Of a DNA stretch of 64,000 nt, positions 60,633-64,000 are shown in pieces. The position numbers and the translations under genes are program-made. Position 1 is the first letter of the stretch. Each line of letters begins with the position of its first letter. Below the pieces are notes generated by a model. That model searched no databases. It worked only from the letters and a program-made list of their open reading frames with translations, and had not been told where the DNA came from. Origin of the DNA: Epinephelus fuscoguttatus (Eukaryota; Chordata; Actinopteri; Perciformes; Serranidae); contig NC_064757.1 in the NCBI RefSeq assembly GCF_011397635.1, positions 31,573,339 to 31,637,338 of the forward strand, given 5' to 3'.

Positions 60633-62261
60633 CAGTACAGGCCAAAAGTTTGGACACACCTTCTCATTCAATGCGTTTTCTTTATTTTCATGACTATTTA
60701 CATTGTAGATTCTCACTGAAGGCATCAAAACTATGAATGAACACATGTGGAGTTATGTAGTTAACAAAAAAAGGTGAAATAACTGAAAACATGTTTTATA
60801 TTCTAGTTTCTTCAAAATAGCCACCCTTTGCTCTGATTACTGCTTTGCACACTCTTGGCATTCTCTCCATGAGCTTCAAGAGGTAGTCACCTGAAATGGT
60901 TTTCCAACAGTCTTGAAGGAGTTCCCAGAGGTGTTTAGCACTTGTTGGCCCCTTTGCCTTCACTCTGCGGTCCAGCTCACCCCAAACCATCTCGATTGGG
61001 TTCAGGTCCGGTGACTGTGGAGGCCAGGTCATCTGCCGCAGCACTCCATCACTCTCCTTCTTGGTCAAATAGCCCTTACACAGCCTGGAGGTGTGTTTGG
61101 GGTCACTGTCCTGTTGAAAAATAAATGATCGTCCAACTAAACGCAAACCGGATGGGATGGCATGTCGCTGCAGGATGCTGTGGTAGCCATGCTGGTTCAG
61201 TGTGCCTTCAATTTTGAATAAATCCCCAACAGTGTCACCAGCAAAACACCCCCACACCATCACACCTCCTCCTCCATGCTTCACAGTGGGAACCAGGCAT
61301 GTGGAATCCATCCGTTCACCTTTTCTGCGTCTCACAAAGACATGGCGGTTGGAACCAAAGATCTCAAATTTGGACTCATCAGACCAAAGCACAGATTTCC
61401 ACTGGTCTAATGTCCATTCCTTGTGTTTCTTGGCCCAAACAAATCTCTTCTGCTTGTTGCCTCTCCTTAGCAGTGGTTTCCTAGCAGCTATTTGACCATG
61501 AAGGCCTGATTCGCGCAGTCTCCTCTTAACAGTTGTTCTAGAGATGGGTCTGCTGCTAGAACTCTGTGTGGCATTCATCTGGTCTCTGATCTGAGCTGCT
61601 GTTAACTTGCGATTTCTGAGGCTGGTGACTCGGATGAACTTATCCTCAGAAGCAGAGGTGACTCTTGGTCTTCCTTTCCTGGGTCGGTCCTCATGTGTGC
61701 CAGTTTCGTTGTAGCGCTTGATGGTTTTTGCAACTCCACTTGGGGACACATTTAAAGTTTTTGCAATTTTCCGGACTGACTGACCTTCATTTCTTAAAGT
61801 AATGATGGCCACTCGTTTTTCCTTAGTTAGCTGATTGGTTCTTGCCATAATATGAATTTTAACAGTTGTCCAATAGGGCTGTCGGCTGTGTATTAACCTG
61901 ACTTCTGCACAACACAACTGATGGTCCCAACCCCATTGATAAAGCAAGAAATTCCACTAATTAACCCTGATAAGGCACACCTGTGAAGTGGAAACCATTT
62001 CAGGTGACTACCTCTTGAAGCTCATGGAGAGAATGCCAAGAGTGTGCAAAGCAGTAATCAGAGCAAAGGGTGGCTATTTTGAAGAAACTAGAATATAAAA
62101 CATGTTTTCAGTTATTTCACCTTTTTTTGTTAAGTACATAACTCCACATGTGTTCATTCATAGTTTTGATGCCTTCAGTGAGAATCTACAATGTAAATAG
62201 TCATGAAAATAAAGAAAACGCATTGAATGAGAAGGTGTGTCCAAACTTTTGGCCTGTACTG
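60633..62261 (-). mobile_element. Tc1/mariner-type transposon, DD38E, near-intact
   Basis: It is flanked by TA at 60631-60632 and 62262-62263. The termini are CAGTACAGGCCAAAAGTTTG and its inverse. The inverted repeats extend about 270 bp (60633-60905 and 61990-62261) with very few differences, for example one G/C change in TGTAGTTAAC versus TGTACTTAAC. This implies a young insertion. The TA-rich site is within a (TA)n run. One long transposase frame fills the interior. Confidence 0.96.
60796..61848 (-). CDS. Tc1-like transposase, DD38E catalytic triad, uninterrupted
   Basis: A 350-codon uninterrupted frame encodes a cut-and-paste transposase. The start is taken at MARTNQLTKEKR because this matches the family N-terminus; an in-frame ATG 33 codons upstream would add an unrelated leader. 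Residues about 10-45 form the first helix-turn-helix, followed by the GRPR hinge (59-62) and a second helix-turn-helix (PISRTTVKRRLRE, 101-113). Catalytic residues are Asp157 in LWSDESKFEIFG, Asp247 in FQQDSDPKHTS and Glu286 in DLNPIEMVW, with 38 residues between the last two, four more than classic Tc1. A glycine-rich HGGGGVMVWGCF box is at 191-202. The last ~36 codons lie inside the left inverted repeat. No stops, frameshifts or lost key residues are visible, so activity is possible. Confidence 0.95.
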   Translation of the reverse strand: MARTNQLTKEKRVAIITLRNEGQSVRKIAKTLNVSPSGVAKTIKRYNETGTHEDRPRKGRPRVTSASEDKFIRVTSLRNRKLTAAQIRDQMNATQSSSSRPISRTTVKRRLRESGLHGQIAARKPLLRRGNKQKRFVWAKKHKEWTLDQWKSVLWSDESKFEIFGSNRHVFVRRRKGERMDSTCLVPTVKHGGGGVMVWGCFAGDTVGDLFKIEGTLNQHGYHSILQRHAIPSGLRLVGRSFIFQQDSDPKHTSRLCKGYLTKKESDGVLRQMTWPPQSPDLNPIEMVWGELDRRVKAKGPTSAKHLWELLQDCWKTISGDYLLKLMERMPRVCKAVIRAKGGYFEETRI

Positions 62262-62263
62262 TA

Positions 62264-64000
62264 TATATATATACATATATATATATCACTAGAATTATAG
62301 TCGCCTGCACACTGCTTTAACAGGTGGAGAAATCCAAAGCTTCACACACCTGTTTTTCCTAATTATCCTTGCTAAACTGTGATTGGATAGCCACTGTTCA
62401 GAGAGGGGGTTTAACAAACGATCCACTCTGTCCTTAATTGAAACCAGGTTTGTTCTGAGGTTTTTTTTTAACTCCTGCGTGCACTATCACTAAGCTGCAG
62501 CACGGGTAAGTGGGCGGTTGTATATGTGACAAATGTAAAGTGTATTCGTGTGTTTGTGTTTCTATGTGTGCCTTTGGGTCCTGGTGTATTTATAGTCTTT
62601 GTCTGCTTTTATGTCTCTGCTCTGTGTGCTCATCTGTAGATGTGTTGTGGATGCATGTGTGGTTTGCATACGTTAATGTGGCTATTTTTGTATTACCGCA
62701 CATTAGATGTCCTCACAGGGTAGAACATAAAGCTCCTAGGCAAGAGCTAATTTATGATAAAACTGTAGAAAACTCTGTTGAAACGTATGACAGAGTGTGA
62801 TATTCCCTTCTCTGAATGCGTAGACAGTAAACAACCAACTCTCTCAGCAAAGCTTGGCTGCTGCTGTGTAGAAATTAGCTCGTCTAATATTAGTAAGGCG
62901 GATTTTTCATCGGCCAGCTCTATTTTGGATCCAGTTCTAATATAAATACCTCGATCCATTAAGCTTAGAGTCTAACAAAACTCATCTTGAAACAAACTTT
63001 TATCTCCTCTCTCTTAATTTAGACACAAAACAATTAAACAAATTAAATTAAATTGAATTAAACAATTAACGAAATATTTAGTTCTTTACCTAAAAAGCAA
63101 AAATGTAATTTATCTGGCAAAAAAAAAAAAAAATCACAGTTCTTAACATTAAGTATCTTCAAATTGTTGTAATTTAACCCTGAAAATATTGGATGAGGGG
63201 ATTAAAATTAAAATGAGGGGATTGAATTGAGATTTGCTAAAATGCTACCAAATCCCAACTGTAACTGTCAGAGAGACATTTTTTTCTTTTTACCTGAAAT
63301 TTAATTGAAAGGCTTTTCATATTTTCTGTCACGTTTGAATTAATTGTCATTAAAAACTGATTAAAAATGTAAGAAACAGGTAATTGAAATAATTTAACAA
63401 TTATTTAAAATATACCACCTTTTAAAAATATTGTTCAGCTAAAGAAAAATGTATTGTTCTTAATGTAAGTTTATTTTGATCGAGAGTAATGGGTCACATG
63501 ACTCAGGGGTTGCACCTGCTGCATTATGGGCTGACACAGTATGGTGGCAGAGAGCGCCAACATGGCTACAGAGCAGAGAACCAACATGACTGCAAAGGAA
63601 ATACATACAGCTCCAAAATAATAATGTTCTGCACGGTCCAAGAAGCGCACAGGGTGATTATCATTTTGCACCTTTATTTGGTTTGTATCTGATTATAATA
63701 TTTGTAAGTGGCCTGTATGGACAATTTATAATATTTTCTGTTGTTGTGCTAACTTTTTAAGACCTCTCTATTATCAGAAAATTCATGTGAGAGACTATTA
63801 TTGGGCACGTCTAAATGCTGGACATTTGTTGAGAGACTCTGAAAGTAATAAATAGATTTGTATTTCAAACCTTGTTTTTATGTTTATAGTTTTCACAGTG
63901 TCTGCGGAGGATTGAAGGATGGAAATAACCCTTAAAAAGACATCTGTATGACGTGTGGCTATTATTTCTTTGGACTGGTATACACCAACAATATTAACAT
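62264..64000. other. Intergenic to window end, no feature recognised
   Basis: It begins with a (TA)n tract and is AT-rich from about 63000. No exon or repeat boundary was identified. Confidence 0.4.

Overview
The window looks like teleost fish nuclear DNA. It has compact intron-containing vertebrate genes with canonical GT-AG exons, long CA/TG arrays, fish-type Tc1, hAT-like, piggyBac-like, SINE, L1-like and RTE-like elements, and no bacterial gene organisation. Three protein genes are secure. They lie in the first 20 kb: the 5' half of fahd2 on the minus strand, a complete M17-family aminopeptidase on the plus strand, and complete pcna on the plus strand. All gene models below were assembled by hand from splice sites with reading-frame bookkeeping.

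Layout. 0-5 kb: a decayed DD34E Tc1 element, a probable Penelope-like remnant split by a hAT-type MITE with an exact 8-bp target duplication, a SINE and a foldback MITE. 5.4-7.8 kb: the first coding exons of fahd2 and its non-coding leader exon. 7.75-8.3 kb: a shared bidirectional promoter. 8.3-15.1 kb: the M17 aminopeptidase, 16 coding exons and 517 residues, with hAT-like and TTAA-flanked elements in its introns. 16.3-19.6 kb: pcna, 6 coding exons and 260 residues. 19.7-47 kb: a gene-poor, transposon-rich interval holding a 5'-truncated L1-like LINE, a nested Tc1, SINE and RTE relics and many copies of one MITE family. About 47.0-47.2 kb: a TATA-led candidate first exon, ending with a start codon and a splice donor, of a gene whose remaining exons I cannot find. 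47.2-64 kb: more repeats, ending with a nearly pristine Tc1-type transposon whose transposase has DD38E rather than DD34E catalytic spacing.

Working relationships. The three genes are housekeeping in character: mitochondrial metabolism, cytosolic peptide hydrolysis and DNA replication. fahd2 and the aminopeptidase diverge from one GC-richer promoter with ZNF143-, ETS-, CCAAT- and E-box-like sites. pcna carries YY1- and CRE-like promoter sites and a tight pair of E2F-like sites in intron 1, which fits S-phase control. The rest is mainly transposon history, and several nested insertions allow relative dating. Element boundaries are firmest where I could read target-site duplications: the hAT MITE at 2.7 kb, the SINE at 23.7 kb, the LINE at 30.3 kb, MITE copy 3 at 39.4 kb and the Tc1 elements.
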